Assembly (NCBI RefSeq): GCF_900130065.1
Contig: NZ_FQXV01000002.1
Location: 248,001-312,000 of the forward strand
Reading direction: 5' to 3'
DNA length: 64,000 bases
From: Sporobacter termitidis DSM 10068
Lineage (GTDB): Bacteria; Bacillota; Clostridia; Oscillospirales; Oscillospiraceae
Below are positions 16,772 through 26,025 of the stretch, one piece after another. The notes under the pieces were generated by a model. That model was given only the letters and a program-made list of their open reading frames with translations, was not told the origin of the DNA and searched no databases. Both the position numbers and the translations under genes were made by a program. How positions within the stretch are numbered: the first letter of the stretch is position 1; each line of letters opens with the position of its first letter.

Positions 16772-18154
16772 TCAGCGATTAAGTATGGCGTTAACGTCTT
16801 TTGCCAGAGTGTCGAGGCTTGATTTGATATCCAGGTTATCCAGCAGGATGGAGTTGATCTTCTCGCACATCAGGTCCTCGACCTCGTGATAAGAGCCGGT
16901 GGTCGGCCGCATCTTGCAGTACTGCAGCTCGTCGAAAGCCACCTGAAAGCCGGGGAACTGGGCCAGAGTTTCCTTCATGACGGACGTCTCGAGGGAGGCG
17001 AGCTTCGTCGGCAAATAGCCTGTCTGCGAGGATGCGAACGCCGCCTGTTCCGTATCGGAAAGCCATGTCATGAAGATGAACGCCGCGGCCTTCTGCTGGT
17101 CGGTGCCGGCGTTGGCAAGGTATGTGTTCGAGCCGCCGACAGGCACGCCTCTCGTGCCGTTTTCCCCCTCCGGGATCATGGAGACGCCAAGGTCTATGCC
17201 ATACTGGGACGCCATCGGGGCAAAGGCCTTATACCCGCCGATACTCGTCAGCCATAAAGCGGTACTGGGATTGGCGATAGTGGCGTAAAACGCGTTCATG
17301 TCCGTGATCGGCAGCACCTTGACGAGCCCCTTGTCCACAAGACCCTTAAGGTAGGTGACCAGCTTGACGCCGCCCTCGCTGTTAATGTTGCAAGACTTCT
17401 CGTCGTCGCTTAGGATATTCGTGTTGGAATAGGAGTGCAGCAGTGCTTCCATTACCCAGAAATCGTAGTTGAACAGGTACATGGGGGGCTGCCCCGTTTT
17501 GTCGTAGCAGGCTTGCAAATATGTTGTGAGCTCGTCAAAGGTGGCGGGGCCCGCCTCGCTCAGGCCAACCGATTTAGCCAGCGTTTTGTTGACATACATC
17601 ACGGGCACACTTCTCATGTGAGGGAAAGCGTACATGTCCTCGCCCATGTAAAGGTTGCCCAGGTCGCCGATCTGGAACGCCGAGTTGTCAAAGCTATTGG
17701 CTTGCATGTACGGCTCCAGATTTAAAATGACGTCGTCATCGGCAAAACCCCTGGTCATGGACACCTCGTCGATAAACGCGTTGGGGAGCGTCCCGGCGAT
17801 GGACGCGGCATTGATCTTCTGCTGCATTTCCCAGTAATCGCCCTGATACTGGGCGGTGACGTGGATGTTCTGGTCCTTTCCCGTCGTCTCATTGAACTTG
17901 TCCACGAGCTGCTGGTTGATCTCTTCCACAGCGGCGGTCCAGAAGGTGACCTCGACGACGCTGCCCGTTTTACTGTACTTGTAAGAAGACAGGTCCGTCG
18001 CGGCGGGCGTTGCGTCACCGCTCCCCGATGGCACGGCGGAGGTTCCTGCCAGCGAAGGTGTGCTGATCGCACCTGAACCCGCGCCCGAACATCCCGCCAG
18101 GAGAACCAGACAGGTCGCCAGCGCCGCCGATGCAGCTCTTTTCAGCTTTGACAT
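16772..18154 (-). CDS. ugpB: Extracellular lipoprotein binding protein of a UgpB-like ABC importer
   Basis: A 460-residue solute-binding lipoprotein. The signal peptide ends in the lipobox LLAGC, followed by a Ser/Gly/Thr-rich linker. The mature part has the family-1 extracellular binding-protein pattern: VEVTFWTAAVEEINQQLVDKFNE, IPAVE-like beta strands, DLYAFPHMRSVPVMYVNKTLAKSVGL and the closing region with TGYLPTKLAS and SYHEVEDLMCEKINSILL. The start at 18154 is chosen because GAGGA lies 6 bases upstream. The neighbouring GDPD genes favour glycerol-3-phosphate or its diesters as ligand over sugars; that is inference from context. Confidence 0.87.
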   Translation of the reverse strand: MSKLKRAASAALATCLVLLAGCSGAGSGAISTPSLAGTSAVPSGSGDATPAATDLSSYKYSKTGSVVEVTFWTAAVEEINQQLVDKFNETTGKDQNIHVTAQYQGDYWEMQQKINAASIAGTLPNAFIDEVSMTRGFADDDVILNLEPYMQANSFDNSAFQIGDLGNLYMGEDMYAFPHMRSVPVMYVNKTLAKSVGLSEAGPATFDELTTYLQACYDKTGQPPMYLFNYDFWVMEALLHSYSNTNILSDDEKSCNINSEGGVKLVTYLKGLVDKGLVKVLPITDMNAFYATIANPSTALWLTSIGGYKAFAPMASQYGIDLGVSMIPEGENGTRGVPVGGSNTYLANAGTDQQKAAAFIFMTWLSDTEQAAFASSQTGYLPTKLASLETSVMKETLAQFPGFQVAFDELQYCKMRPTTGSYHEVEDLMCEKINSILLDNLDIKSSLDTLAKDVNAILNR

Positions 18155-18183
18155 TATCATTCCTCACTCTTTCATTGATAGAT

Positions 18184-19011
18184 TTACTTAATACCCATAT
18201 AGGTAAAAGCCTTGATAATCTGCTTTCTCGCGATGACGAATATCACCAGTATCGGCACGACCATCAGCACGACGCCGGCCATGACGACCTGGGGATTAAG
18301 TCCGAGAGAGCTCTGCAGCTGCTGGATGCCGACGGGGAGAGTCCTCACGGCATCCGTCGTCGTCCATGCCAACGGGAAGAAATAGCTGTTCCACGAGGTG
18401 ATGAACGTAAACAGGGCCAGCGTGGAAATCGTCGGTACAGCCATCGGCAGCATGATCGAATAGATGATTTTAAATTCGCCGGCGTTATCCAGCCGCGCGG
18501 CCTCCAGTATCGAGTCGGGCACCTGCATAAAGGTCTGTCGGAGCATGAAAATTGCCAACCCGTTGGCAGCAAACGGGATGATGAGAGAAATATAGCTGTT
18601 GAGCAGGCCAAGCTTCACATACATCACGAAGACTGGCAGGAATATCAGCTGCCCGGGGATCATCATTGTCAGCAGGACTATTGAGAACAGCAGCTTTTTC
18701 CCTTTGAAATCGTATCGGGCGAAGGCGTAGGAGGCCGGCAGGATAAACAGGGCCTGGCCAAGCAGCGTCCCGGCGGTGATGACCAGCGAGTTTTTGGTGT
18801 AGTGCAAAAAATCGATGGCGTCGAACGCGTCCTTGAAGTTATGCCACTGGATGGCGTCCGTCCAGAACTTCGGCGGAAACTGCACCACCTCGCCCAAAGT
18901 CTTGACCGCCGTCAGGATCATCCAGTAAAATGGCACGACAAATATTAAGATCAGCAGCGCCGAAATAAGGATTTTGCCGAGGATGCTGGCACTTTTACCT
19001 AAAATTTTCAT
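18184..19011 (-). CDS. ugpE: ABC permease, UgpE/MalG-like
   Basis: A 275-residue inner-membrane permease with six hydrophobic segments and the cytoplasmic EAA loop EAARLDNAGEFKIIYSIMLPMAVP that docks to the ATPase. It forms the channel with the next permease. It lies 29 bases upstream of the binding-protein gene and 11 bases downstream of ugpA. Confidence 0.9.
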   Translation of the reverse strand: MKILGKSASILGKILISALLILIFVVPFYWMILTAVKTLGEVVQFPPKFWTDAIQWHNFKDAFDAIDFLHYTKNSLVITAGTLLGQALFILPASYAFARYDFKGKKLLFSIVLLTMMIPGQLIFLPVFVMYVKLGLLNSYISLIIPFAANGLAIFMLRQTFMQVPDSILEAARLDNAGEFKIIYSIMLPMAVPTISTLALFTFITSWNSYFFPLAWTTTDAVRTLPVGIQQLQSSLGLNPQVVMAGVVLMVVPILVIFVIARKQIIKAFTYMGIK

Positions 19012-19022
19012 TCCGGCCTCCT

Positions 19023-19934
19023 TCAGCGGTAATGGACGTTTTTCTCAAGAGCTTTAAAATAGAACACCGTAATGAGCCCGATCATGATCATGAGAATCAC
19101 GGCCATGGCGGACGCGTAGCCGATTCTGTAATACTCAAAGCCCTGCTTGTAAATGCTGAAAACAAGGGTATTCGTGGCGTTGTCCGGCCCGCCCTGCGTC
19201 ATGACGTTGATCGTTTCAAATACCTCAAACGACGAGATGATATTCATCAGAATCAGAAAAAACAGCGTGGGGCTGATCATTTTCAGGGTAATGCTGAAAA
19301 AAGTTGCGGATTTGGAGGCGTTATCCAGCCGCGCAGCCTCGTAGAGATAGTCCGGGATGCTCCCCAGGGAGGAGGTGATGATCAGCGCGTTGAGCCCCAC
19401 AGATTTCCAGATGGCCACGAGCACCAGTGAAAAGAGCGCCAGGTGCTTGTCCGAAAGCCAGCCGAAGGGCCCGAGTCCCAAGAAGGACAGCACGTAGTTG
19501 AACAGGCCCGACTCGTCCGCCGTCATAAGCCAGGACCATATCATTGAAATCGAAACGAGGGAGATGATATTCGGCGTGAAGCTCAGTGTCTGGATAAAGC
19601 GGCTTATGAGGGTACTTTTCCTCAAGAACATGGCCAGCGCGATTGCCAGCACAACGGTGAGGCTGACGTTCATCAGCATATAAACCAGCGTGTTCATGAT
19701 GATCTGCCGGAAATCGGCGCTTTTAAATAGCTCCAGATAGTTCTGCAGACCGATGAATTTCATGCTCCCGCGCATATTCCAGCTGTGAAAGCTGAGATAG
19801 ACGTTATAGAAGATGGGGTAGATGTAGAATACCGCCAAAATAGCGATCGCCGGCAGGACCAATATGTAGGGCCGCGCCATAGACCAGCCGGTTCTTTCGC
19901 CGTTCCGGGGCTTCAGGCGGACGGACCGCTCCAT
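19023..19934 (-). CDS. ugpA: ABC permease, UgpA/MalF-like
   Basis: A 303-residue permease with six transmembrane segments; the first is preceded by a basic tail (RPYILVLPAIAILAVFYIYPIFYNVYLSF). The EAA loop is EAARLDNASKSATFFSITLKMISP. It pairs with UgpE. Its start abuts the stop of the ATPase gene (no gap), so the two are translationally linked. Confidence 0.9.
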   Translation of the reverse strand: MERSVRLKPRNGERTGWSMARPYILVLPAIAILAVFYIYPIFYNVYLSFHSWNMRGSMKFIGLQNYLELFKSADFRQIIMNTLVYMLMNVSLTVVLAIALAMFLRKSTLISRFIQTLSFTPNIISLVSISMIWSWLMTADESGLFNYVLSFLGLGPFGWLSDKHLALFSLVLVAIWKSVGLNALIITSSLGSIPDYLYEAARLDNASKSATFFSITLKMISPTLFFLILMNIISSFEVFETINVMTQGGPDNATNTLVFSIYKQGFEYYRIGYASAMAVILMIMIGLITVFYFKALEKNVHYR

Positions 19935-21017
19935 CTATATCACCTTGCTTTCCGCCCGGTAAGGCGCCGTAACGCGCTCTTCAGCGTCATTAAAGAAAAT
20001 GATATGACGGCTGGAGATAAAGAGCCCGATTTGGGTGCCGTACTCAAGCTGCGAAATCTCCGTGTCGTCCATGACCTTAACGGCGAGCTTCCTTTTGTTT
20101 GTAAGCTCGACGGAATAAAGGATCTCGGAACCCAGCATCTCCCGGCCTGTCACCGTTGCCTCCAGAGAAAGACCGTCTCCGCCAGAGCCGCGCCTGTTTT
20201 CGGCGATCTTTGCCTTTTCGGGGCGGAAGCCGACGAATTTGACACCCGCTGGGAGAGGCGTCGGCAGATATTCGCTCAATTCGCCGAGTTCCAGCACGTT
20301 CATCGGGGGGGAGCCGATAAATTTAGATGAGAAGACGTTCTTCGGATAATTGTAGATGTCGTGGGCGGTGTCCTCCTGCATAATCCGGCCGTTGTCCATC
20401 AGGACGATTTTCGTTCCCATGCTCATGGCCTCGACCTGGTCGTGCGTCACGTACAAAAATGTTGCCCCAAGCCTGTTGTGCAGCTCGATGAGCTCCAGGC
20501 GCAGCTGTTGCCTGAGCTTGGCGTCCAGATTTGACAGCGGCTCGTCCATCAAAAAAACCGCCGGCTTTTTGACCATCGCCCGGGCCAGCGCCACGCGCTG
20601 ACGTTCCCCGCCCGATAAGAACTGCGGCTTCTTTTCCAGATGCGCCGTCAGACCGACGATGCCCGTCACCTCGTCGATGAGCCTGTCCCTCTCCTGCTTC
20701 GGGATTTTGATGTTTTTCAGGCCGAACTCGATGTTCTGCCGCACCGTCATTGTCGGGTACAGCGCGTAGTTTTGAAAGACCATTGCCAGGTTCCGTTTCC
20801 CGGGCTCCACGCCTTCGACGTTTTTATTCCCGATAAAAACGTTTCCCCCCGTTTTCTTTTCCAGTCCGGCGATGATCCGAAGGATAGTGGATTTTCCGCA
20901 GCCGGAAGGCCCGACCAAAACGGTAAAGCTGCCGTCCTCGATCGTCAGGCTGAGACTTTTGATGATCTCTTTGTCGCCGTAACTCTTATCAACGTTTTCA
21001 AGACGAATTTCACCCAT
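19935..21017 (-). CDS. ugpC: ABC ATP-binding protein, UgpC/MsmK-type
   Basis: A 360-residue importer ATPase. Walker A GPSGCGKST, Q-loop FQNYALYPTMTV, signature LSGGERQRVALARA, Walker B VFLMDEPLSNLDAKLR and the switch YVTHDQVEAM are intact, and a ~120-residue C-terminal OB-fold (TOBE-like) regulatory domain with FVGFRPEKAKI follows. This long form serves carbohydrate and glycerol-3-phosphate importers. It is the first gene of the operon, with GGAGGGAA just upstream of ATG. Confidence 0.93.
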   Translation of the reverse strand: MGEIRLENVDKSYGDKEIIKSLSLTIEDGSFTVLVGPSGCGKSTILRIIAGLEKKTGGNVFIGNKNVEGVEPGKRNLAMVFQNYALYPTMTVRQNIEFGLKNIKIPKQERDRLIDEVTGIVGLTAHLEKKPQFLSGGERQRVALARAMVKKPAVFLMDEPLSNLDAKLRQQLRLELIELHNRLGATFLYVTHDQVEAMSMGTKIVLMDNGRIMQEDTAHDIYNYPKNVFSSKFIGSPPMNVLELGELSEYLPTPLPAGVKFVGFRPEKAKIAENRRGSGGDGLSLEATVTGREMLGSEILYSVELTNKRKLAVKVMDDTEISQLEYGTQIGLFISSRHIIFFNDAEERVTAPYRAESKVI

Positions 21018-21319
21018 AGATTCCCTCCGGTATATCCCGCGTTATTTTTTTGCGGTTTTATTTTAGATTTTGCCGAAACCCCGCCGCTATCTCAGGAGGG
21101 TAAAATCATCGCAAATCGTGCGCCGCCCGGTCGCGCCGATTTCGCGACAAGAAAAAAAGCAAAGCAAAACTTACCCTGGAACATAAAATCGTTCAATCAA
21201 ACTGATTAAAGGACGGTATGTCCCTCAAATAGGTTTTTTCTTTGCTCCACCTTAAAGTATTGGGTTTTTGCGCCGCACGCGCCTTTCTTGGACAACCGCA
21301 ACATGCGCCGATGTTAATT

Positions 21320-21348
21320 ATTTTATACTGCCGGTCGTCTTGAGGCAA
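21320..21348 (-). promoter_or_regulatory. Possible promoter of the ugp-like operon with a long leader
   Basis: TTGCCT (21343-21348), 17 bases, TAAAAT (21320-21325). If used, it gives a leader of nearly 300 bases before ugpC (21018-21312). That leader holds no gene and no riboswitch class I can recognise; a short GGAC-N5-GTCC palindrome lies at 21211-21223. Confidence 0.35.
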
Positions 21349-21476
21349 TTAAGTGAATGTTAAATACCTGTTATATTTTGGCACAATCGCTTTATTCGGA
21401 CGCCATCGCCGAAAGCCGGCCCGACGCTCCCATAACCGCAAGCCCCTATTACCAGGCCACGGTATAGAAGAATTTA

Positions 21477-21514
21477 CAAAAGGCCGCTATATCTTGCGAT
21501 ATAGCGGCCTTTTG
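21477..21514. terminator. 16-bp perfect hairpin, terminator of a vanished tRNA or of pbuG
   Basis: Arms at 21477-21492 and 21499-21514 are perfectly complementary with A and T tracts at the ends, so it can act on either strand. On the minus strand it directly follows the CCA end of the tRNA-like fragment and the pbuG stop codon. Confidence 0.75.
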
Positions 21515-21546
21515 GTGGGGCCGGGGAGCGTTGAACCCCCGGCCTC
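21511..21546 (-). pseudogene. tRNA 3'-end fragment (T arm, acceptor strand, CCA)
   Basis: On the minus strand the sequence reads GGGGG-TTCAACG-CTCCC (a 5-bp T stem with a 7-base loop carrying TTCAA), then the seven acceptor bases CGGCCCC, discriminator A and encoded CCA. The 5' half of a tRNA is absent: the pbuG stop codon and coding sequence take its place. A terminator hairpin follows, as after a real tRNA gene. Such fragments arise at integration sites or rearrangement joints. The T-stem has one G-U pair and an unusual G at loop position 60, so this is a tentative call. Confidence 0.5.
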
Positions 21547-21549
21547 TTC

Positions 21550-23052
21550 TTATATATGGTTAACCGCCAGGAGGACGAAGTTCACGATGAACAGGGCGGT
21601 GGCGCCGTACATGATGGGGTGGATTTCCTTGTATCTGCCGCGGAGGAGGCGGATGAGGACGAAGAAGATGAAGCCGAAGGCGATGCCGGTGGTGATGCTG
21701 TAGGTGAAGGGCATCAGCGCCACCGTGACGAAGGCGATGGCCGCCTCCTCAAAGTTGCGCCAGTCGATCTCCATGACGGAGCCCATCATCAGGATGCCGA
21801 CGACGATGAGTGCCGGAGCGGTGGCGCAGGAGGGCACGAGGCCGACCACCGGCGCGAGGACGAGGCTCAAAAGGAAGAGGACGGCCGTTGTGACGGAGGT
21901 GAGGCCGGTGCGCCCGCCCTCCGCGATGCCGACGGCGCTCTCGGCGTAGGCGGTGGTGTTGGAGGTGCCGACGATGGCGCCGGTGATCGTGGCGCACAGG
22001 TCGGCGAAGAGCGCCCTGTCCATACGGGACTTTACGCCCGAGCCCTCATACATAAGCTTTTCGTCCTCGGCGTCGAAGATGCCCGTCCGGCGGCCGATGC
22101 CCACAAAGCAGCCCAGCGCGTCGAAAATATCGGTGAGGATGAAGGCGATGATGGCGGTAAAGGCCAGGACGATCCGGGACGGGTCGCTGAAAAGCCCGGC
22201 GAAGTCCAGCTTGAAGGCGGTGTCCTTGATGGACGCGATCGAGCTGCCGATGGACGCGGGCGTGATGGACACCGTGCCGAAAAACGCCCCCGCCGTGGTG
22301 ACATCCTCCGGGAGCAAGGGGAAAAAGATATGGGGGTCCGCGCCGGCGGCGACGGCGATGAGGGCGGCGGCCGTCACCGAGACGATGCCGATGAGAATGG
22401 CGCCCTTGACCTTGCGGACCATCAGGGTGACGATGATCAAAACGCCGATGAGCCCCAAAAGGACGGCGGGGTCAGAAAAATTCACCAGCGACGGCACGGC
22501 GGAGGCGTTGGCGATGACCGTGGCGTCCGCCGGGGTTTTGCCGAGGAAGAGATACGTGCCGGGGTCGGACGTGAACTTTAAAAAGCCGGCGTCCTTGACG
22601 CCGATGTAGGAGATGAACAGGCCGATGCCGCCGCCGATGGCCCCCTGCAGGACCTTGGGCAGGGATCGGATGATCGCTTTCCGGAGGCCGGTCGTCGTAA
22701 TGATGATATTGATGACGCCGCAGATGAGCACCATGGCCAGCGCCTGCTGCCAGGTAAAGCCCATGATCTGGCAGATGGTGAAGGTGAAAAAGGCGTTCAT
22801 GCCCATACCCGGCGCCAGGGCGAACGGGACGTTGGCGAAGAGCGCCATGACCATGGTGCCCACGAAGGAGGCGATGATCGTGGCCACAAAAATGCCCTGG
22901 GGGGAAAACGGGTTGTCCGGCGTGCCGGCCAGGGACAGGATATTGGGGTTGACGAAGATGATGTACGCCATGGTGAAAAACGTGGTGATCCCCGCGACGA
23001 GCTCCGTTCTGACGTTGGTGCCGTACTGCTTGATCTTAAAGAATTTCTCCAT
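21550..23052 (-). CDS. pbuG: Adenine/guanine/hypoxanthine permease, AzgA-like NCS2 family
   Basis: A 500-residue purine permease with ~12 membrane segments. AzgA/PbuG landmarks are TELVAGITTFFTMAYIIFVNPNIL near the N-terminus, ALAPGMGMNAFFTF, AIGGGIGLFISYIGVKDAG and the helix break GTSNTTAYAESAVGIAEGGRTGLTSV. ATG at 23052 follows GGGAG by 6 bases. Many homologues sit behind a purine riboswitch, but the ~60-base leader here contains none. It is divergent from the metallophosphoesterase. Confidence 0.92.
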   Translation of the reverse strand: MEKFFKIKQYGTNVRTELVAGITTFFTMAYIIFVNPNILSLAGTPDNPFSPQGIFVATIIASFVGTMVMALFANVPFALAPGMGMNAFFTFTICQIMGFTWQQALAMVLICGVINIIITTTGLRKAIIRSLPKVLQGAIGGGIGLFISYIGVKDAGFLKFTSDPGTYLFLGKTPADATVIANASAVPSLVNFSDPAVLLGLIGVLIIVTLMVRKVKGAILIGIVSVTAAALIAVAAGADPHIFFPLLPEDVTTAGAFFGTVSITPASIGSSIASIKDTAFKLDFAGLFSDPSRIVLAFTAIIAFILTDIFDALGCFVGIGRRTGIFDAEDEKLMYEGSGVKSRMDRALFADLCATITGAIVGTSNTTAYAESAVGIAEGGRTGLTSVTTAVLFLLSLVLAPVVGLVPSCATAPALIVVGILMMGSVMEIDWRNFEEAAIAFVTVALMPFTYSITTGIAFGFIFFVLIRLLRGRYKEIHPIMYGATALFIVNFVLLAVNHI

Positions 23053-23116
23053 AAACAGCTCCCTCTCGAATTCTCTGTCGTGATTTGCCGTATTTTGCCG
23101 AAAAATCACAGAAGCT

Positions 23117-23145
23117 ATATTACGCTGAATTTTTTCGGCGTACAA
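23117..23145 (-). promoter_or_regulatory. Promoter of pbuG
   Basis: TTGTAC (23140-23145), 17 bases, TAATAT (23117-23122). A GTGATTT...AAATCAC inverted repeat lies in the leader and could be a regulator site. Confidence 0.55.
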
Positions 23146-23235
23146 GATTGAATTTCTTTATTTTGCCCTAAAATTTGTAGAGACAGGAAACCGGCCCATG
23201 TTAAACAGGTCACGATCGAATAGAGGTAATGCGCT

Positions 23236-24114
23236 TTGTCCACTTACAGCCGCCTGTGCCAGGTATTCTCCGCCGCCCCCGTCATAGAGATCGACGAGGG
23301 CTCTAAAATCGTCGTGATGAGCGACTGCCACAGGGGCGACGGCAGCTGGATCGACAATTTTTCGCACAATCACAATATCTATTACGCGGCGCTGCGGTAC
23401 TATTTTGACAACGGCTTTACCTATATTGAAAACGGCGACGGGGACGAGCTGTGGAAATTCAGGAGCCTGCACGACATCAGCAGCATCTATATCGACATCT
23501 TCCGGCTGCTGCACCGCTTTTACCACGAGCGGCGGCTTTATATGATCTACGGCAACCATGACATCGAAAAGAAAGACCCGGACTTTGTGCGGAAAAACAT
23601 GGCGGCCTTTTACGACAACCACGCCGACAGGTACGAGCCTCTCTTTGAAAACATCACGGCGTACGAGGGGCTTGTCCTGAAGCACAGGCCCACCGGCAGG
23701 GAGCTGTTCGTCGTCCACGGGCACCAGGGAGACCCGCGGGACGACAGGTTCTGGAAAACGGGTAAATTTTTCGTCCGCCACTTCTGGCGCCGGATGGAGC
23801 TTTTGGGCTTTAAGGACATCACCAGCGCCGCGAAAAACAACGTCAAGAAAAAGCACGTGGAGAAAAGACTGTACGACTGGGCGGCCAAAAACGGCAGGTT
23901 CCTCATCGCCGGCCACACGCACCGGCCCAGCTGCCCGCTGGACCAGGACAACCTTTACTTTAACGACGGCAGCTGCGTCCACCCCACCAGCATCACCGCG
24001 CTGGAAATCGAAAACTCCGAAATCACGCTGGTGAAATGGAGCGTCAAAACGACCGGGGACCTGCGCCTGTATGTCAACCGCCAGGAGATCGCCGTCCGGC
24101 GAAAGATACTGTAG
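23236..24114 (+). CDS. Calcineurin-like metallophosphoesterase (LpxH-type fold)
   Basis: A 292-residue phosphoesterase. The metal-binding blocks appear in order: VVMSDCHRGDGS (expected DxH), ENGDGDELW (GD), YGNHDIEKK (GNHD), FVVHGHQGDP (GH) and IAGHTHRPSC (GHTH). This layout resembles UDP-2,3-diacylglucosamine hydrolase, but a Gram-positive without lipid A would not need that reaction, so the substrate is unknown. The start is TTG at 23236 with GAGGTAA about 6 bases upstream; no ATG or GTG fits. It converges on splB. Confidence 0.83.
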   Translation: MSTYSRLCQVFSAAPVIEIDEGSKIVVMSDCHRGDGSWIDNFSHNHNIYYAALRYYFDNGFTYIENGDGDELWKFRSLHDISSIYIDIFRLLHRFYHERRLYMIYGNHDIEKKDPDFVRKNMAAFYDNHADRYEPLFENITAYEGLVLKHRPTGRELFVVHGHQGDPRDDRFWKTGKFFVRHFWRRMELLGFKDITSAAKNNVKKKHVEKRLYDWAAKNGRFLIAGHTHRPSCPLDQDNLYFNDGSCVHPTSITALEIENSEITLVKWSVKTTGDLRLYVNRQEIAVRRKIL

Positions 24115-24126
24115 TACCGGCGGGCG

Positions 24127-25122
24127 CTACACGATATACAGGAGCTTCATTTCCGGCAGCGCTTTTTCGAGCCTGTCCCGCAAAAACAGCTCGCCCTCGG
24201 CGCGGAGGGGTTCCCGGTAGCAGTACTTGCCCTTGCCGCGGCCGGTCTGGCGCTCTTTGTCGAAAAGCGGCGGGGCGTGGGGAAACGCTTCTTTATTGAT
24301 GGCGTTTTGCACATAGCTGTACGTCATAAAAATGACCTCGATAAAGGACGTTTTTTTAACGCGGTCGCTCAGCTCGGCGCGCAGCGTGTCGATCAGCGCC
24401 CCGTACATCGCCTGCCAGTCCTCCAGCAGGATGACAGGCGCGATCAGAAGGCCGGTTTGATAGCCGGCCTCGTTCATTTTATTGAGCGCCTCGATCCGGC
24501 TTTTCAGGGGAGAGGTCCCAATTTCTATCCGGCGCACGATATAATCCGGGTTGACGCTCATCCTGAAGATGGTTTTCCCCCGGTGGTCCAGGGGCAGGAG
24601 CGCATCGACCATATCAAATTTCGTCGGGAAGGTGATCTGGCCTCGCCCGCGCCTTGCAAATTCCTCGATCGTCCAGGGCAGGTTTTCGGTGACCGTATTT
24701 TCCAGCACAAGGTCGCTGTTGCTGCCGAGCTCAAACGTCAGGGGGGCGGGCGCGGCGAGAGACGTTTTCACAAGGCGGTCCATCATCTGCTCCCGATTGA
24801 CAAAGACGCGCAGATAGGAGCATTTGTTGTAATTACAGACGAGATAGCAGTACAGGCACATGGCGCTGCACCCGGACGAGGTGTATGGGACCAGAAAATC
24901 GGAGACCTTGTGGTTCTCCACATATTTGTGCGTCTTGCGGGTGCCGACAATGAGATACTGCTTCAGCCGCGCAAACTCGCTGTTCTGCTTTTTCTGCAGC
25001 TCCTCAATGCTGTTGTGGCTTGTGATCTCGATCCAGCTTTTTTCGCCGTATTTTTCCCTGAGCTTTACGCCCAGGGGATAGCCCAGCGCATCGGGCTCAT
25101 AATAGACCGCTTCTGGAAACAA
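24127..25122 (-). CDS. splB: Spore photoproduct lyase, radical SAM
   Basis: A 331-residue DNA repair enzyme that reverses the thymine dimer specific to UV-damaged spores. The radical-SAM cluster motif is SGCSAMCLYCY (CX3CX2C), as in SplB. Other family features are the N-terminal FPEAVYYEPDALGYPLG, the VGTRKTHKYVENHKVSDFLVPYTSS approach and the C-terminal core KYCYREPL. TTG at 25122 has GAGGAG 8 bases upstream; the GTG at 25131 directly abuts that site and is unlikely. Its presence argues for sporulation. Confidence 0.9.
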   Translation of the reverse strand: MFPEAVYYEPDALGYPLGVKLREKYGEKSWIEITSHNSIEELQKKQNSEFARLKQYLIVGTRKTHKYVENHKVSDFLVPYTSSGCSAMCLYCYLVCNYNKCSYLRVFVNREQMMDRLVKTSLAAPAPLTFELGSNSDLVLENTVTENLPWTIEEFARRGRGQITFPTKFDMVDALLPLDHRGKTIFRMSVNPDYIVRRIEIGTSPLKSRIEALNKMNEAGYQTGLLIAPVILLEDWQAMYGALIDTLRAELSDRVKKTSFIEVIFMTYSYVQNAINKEAFPHAPPLFDKERQTGRGKGKYCYREPLRAEGELFLRDRLEKALPEMKLLYIV

Positions 25123-25158
25123 TTGCTCCACTCCTCTGTTTTTTATTCGTTCCGGGCG

Positions 25159-26025
25159 TTAAAATTCATACTCAAAGCTCGCCTGATCGGTCGTAAAATC
25201 AAAAACCGGGCCGCTTTTATCGGTCAGCGTGAACCGGGCCCGGCAGGCCAGGCTCTCCTTGATCAGACGGACCATTTCACCGCCCTGGGGCGCGCGCAGC
25301 GCCTGATGCCGGTCCTCCAGCAGCCGCACCGTCAGCGTGAGATCGCCCTGCCGGACGGCGAGGGCGCCGCCGGCCAGATCGGCTTTCGCCCCGCGGTAGG
25401 TGGCCAGCCGGAGCTCCCGCCCCCGAAGGCAGACAAACCCGACGACGCCGACGAAATCCCGGCCGATCGCCCTGACGTCCGCCGCGGAAACCATCAGCGC
25501 ACACGTCCCGCCGTCCCGCCAGCTGCACTGCGCCCAGGCATAGCGCCTGGGAAACGAGCGGCCCCGGTCCCCCTCCATGTAGCCGGCGCCGTCGGAGAAA
25601 TCAAATACCTTGCCGTTTAGGGTCAGGCTCCCCTGCACCTCGTGCGTCATGCTGAACACGCTGTGGCGGCATTCCATCAGCGGAACGAACCGGTAGGGCC
25701 CCATGATGTCGCCCCGCGGCGCCGCCATGCCGCCGTAGCGCAGGTGCCCGGAGGCGCTGATGCCGTCGCCCCGGATGTTCAGATCGACGCCCCGGGGTGA
25801 AAACGTGCTGTCGCCCGCGTATATCACGGGCAGCCGCCCGGCACCGCGCCGCACGACCCGTAACGCCTCCCCGGGCAGCGGCACATACCAGGACTTGTCC
25901 GGGGTGATGAGCTGCAGGGACCCCGTCCGGTGCCCGCCGCCGTCCGTATGGACGGCGGGGATCAGCGCGAGCATCTCCCGCCCCGCCTGCTGCTTGAAAT
26001 ACCAGCCTTCAAAATAACCCGCCAA
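25159..26025 (-). CDS. Tocopherol cyclase-like beta-barrel protein
   Basis: A 288-residue protein matching the tocopherol-cyclase-like family found in many Firmicutes: it opens with GYFEGWYFK, then LIPAVH and later GPYRFVPLMECRHSVFSMTHEVQGSL and DGAGYMEGDRGRSFPRRYAWAQC. No enzymatic role is established for the bacterial members, and tocopherol is not expected here. TTG at 26025 follows GGAGG by 7 bases. It lies 36 bases upstream of splB on the same strand and may be co-transcribed. Confidence 0.78.
   Translation of the reverse strand: MAGYFEGWYFKQQAGREMLALIPAVHTDGGGHRTGSLQLITPDKSWYVPLPGEALRVVRRGAGRLPVIYAGDSTFSPRGVDLNIRGDGISASGHLRYGGMAAPRGDIMGPYRFVPLMECRHSVFSMTHEVQGSLTLNGKVFDFSDGAGYMEGDRGRSFPRRYAWAQCSWRDGGTCALMVSAADVRAIGRDFVGVVGFVCLRGRELRLATYRGAKADLAGGALAVRQGDLTLTVRLLEDRHQALRAPQGGEMVRLIKESLACRARFTLTDKSGPVFDFTTDQASFEYEF

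Noticed and set aside
23236-24114. LpxH lipid A enzyme
   Set aside because: Fold matches, but no lipid A genes or other Gram-negative envelope genes are present; called only as a metallophosphoesterase.
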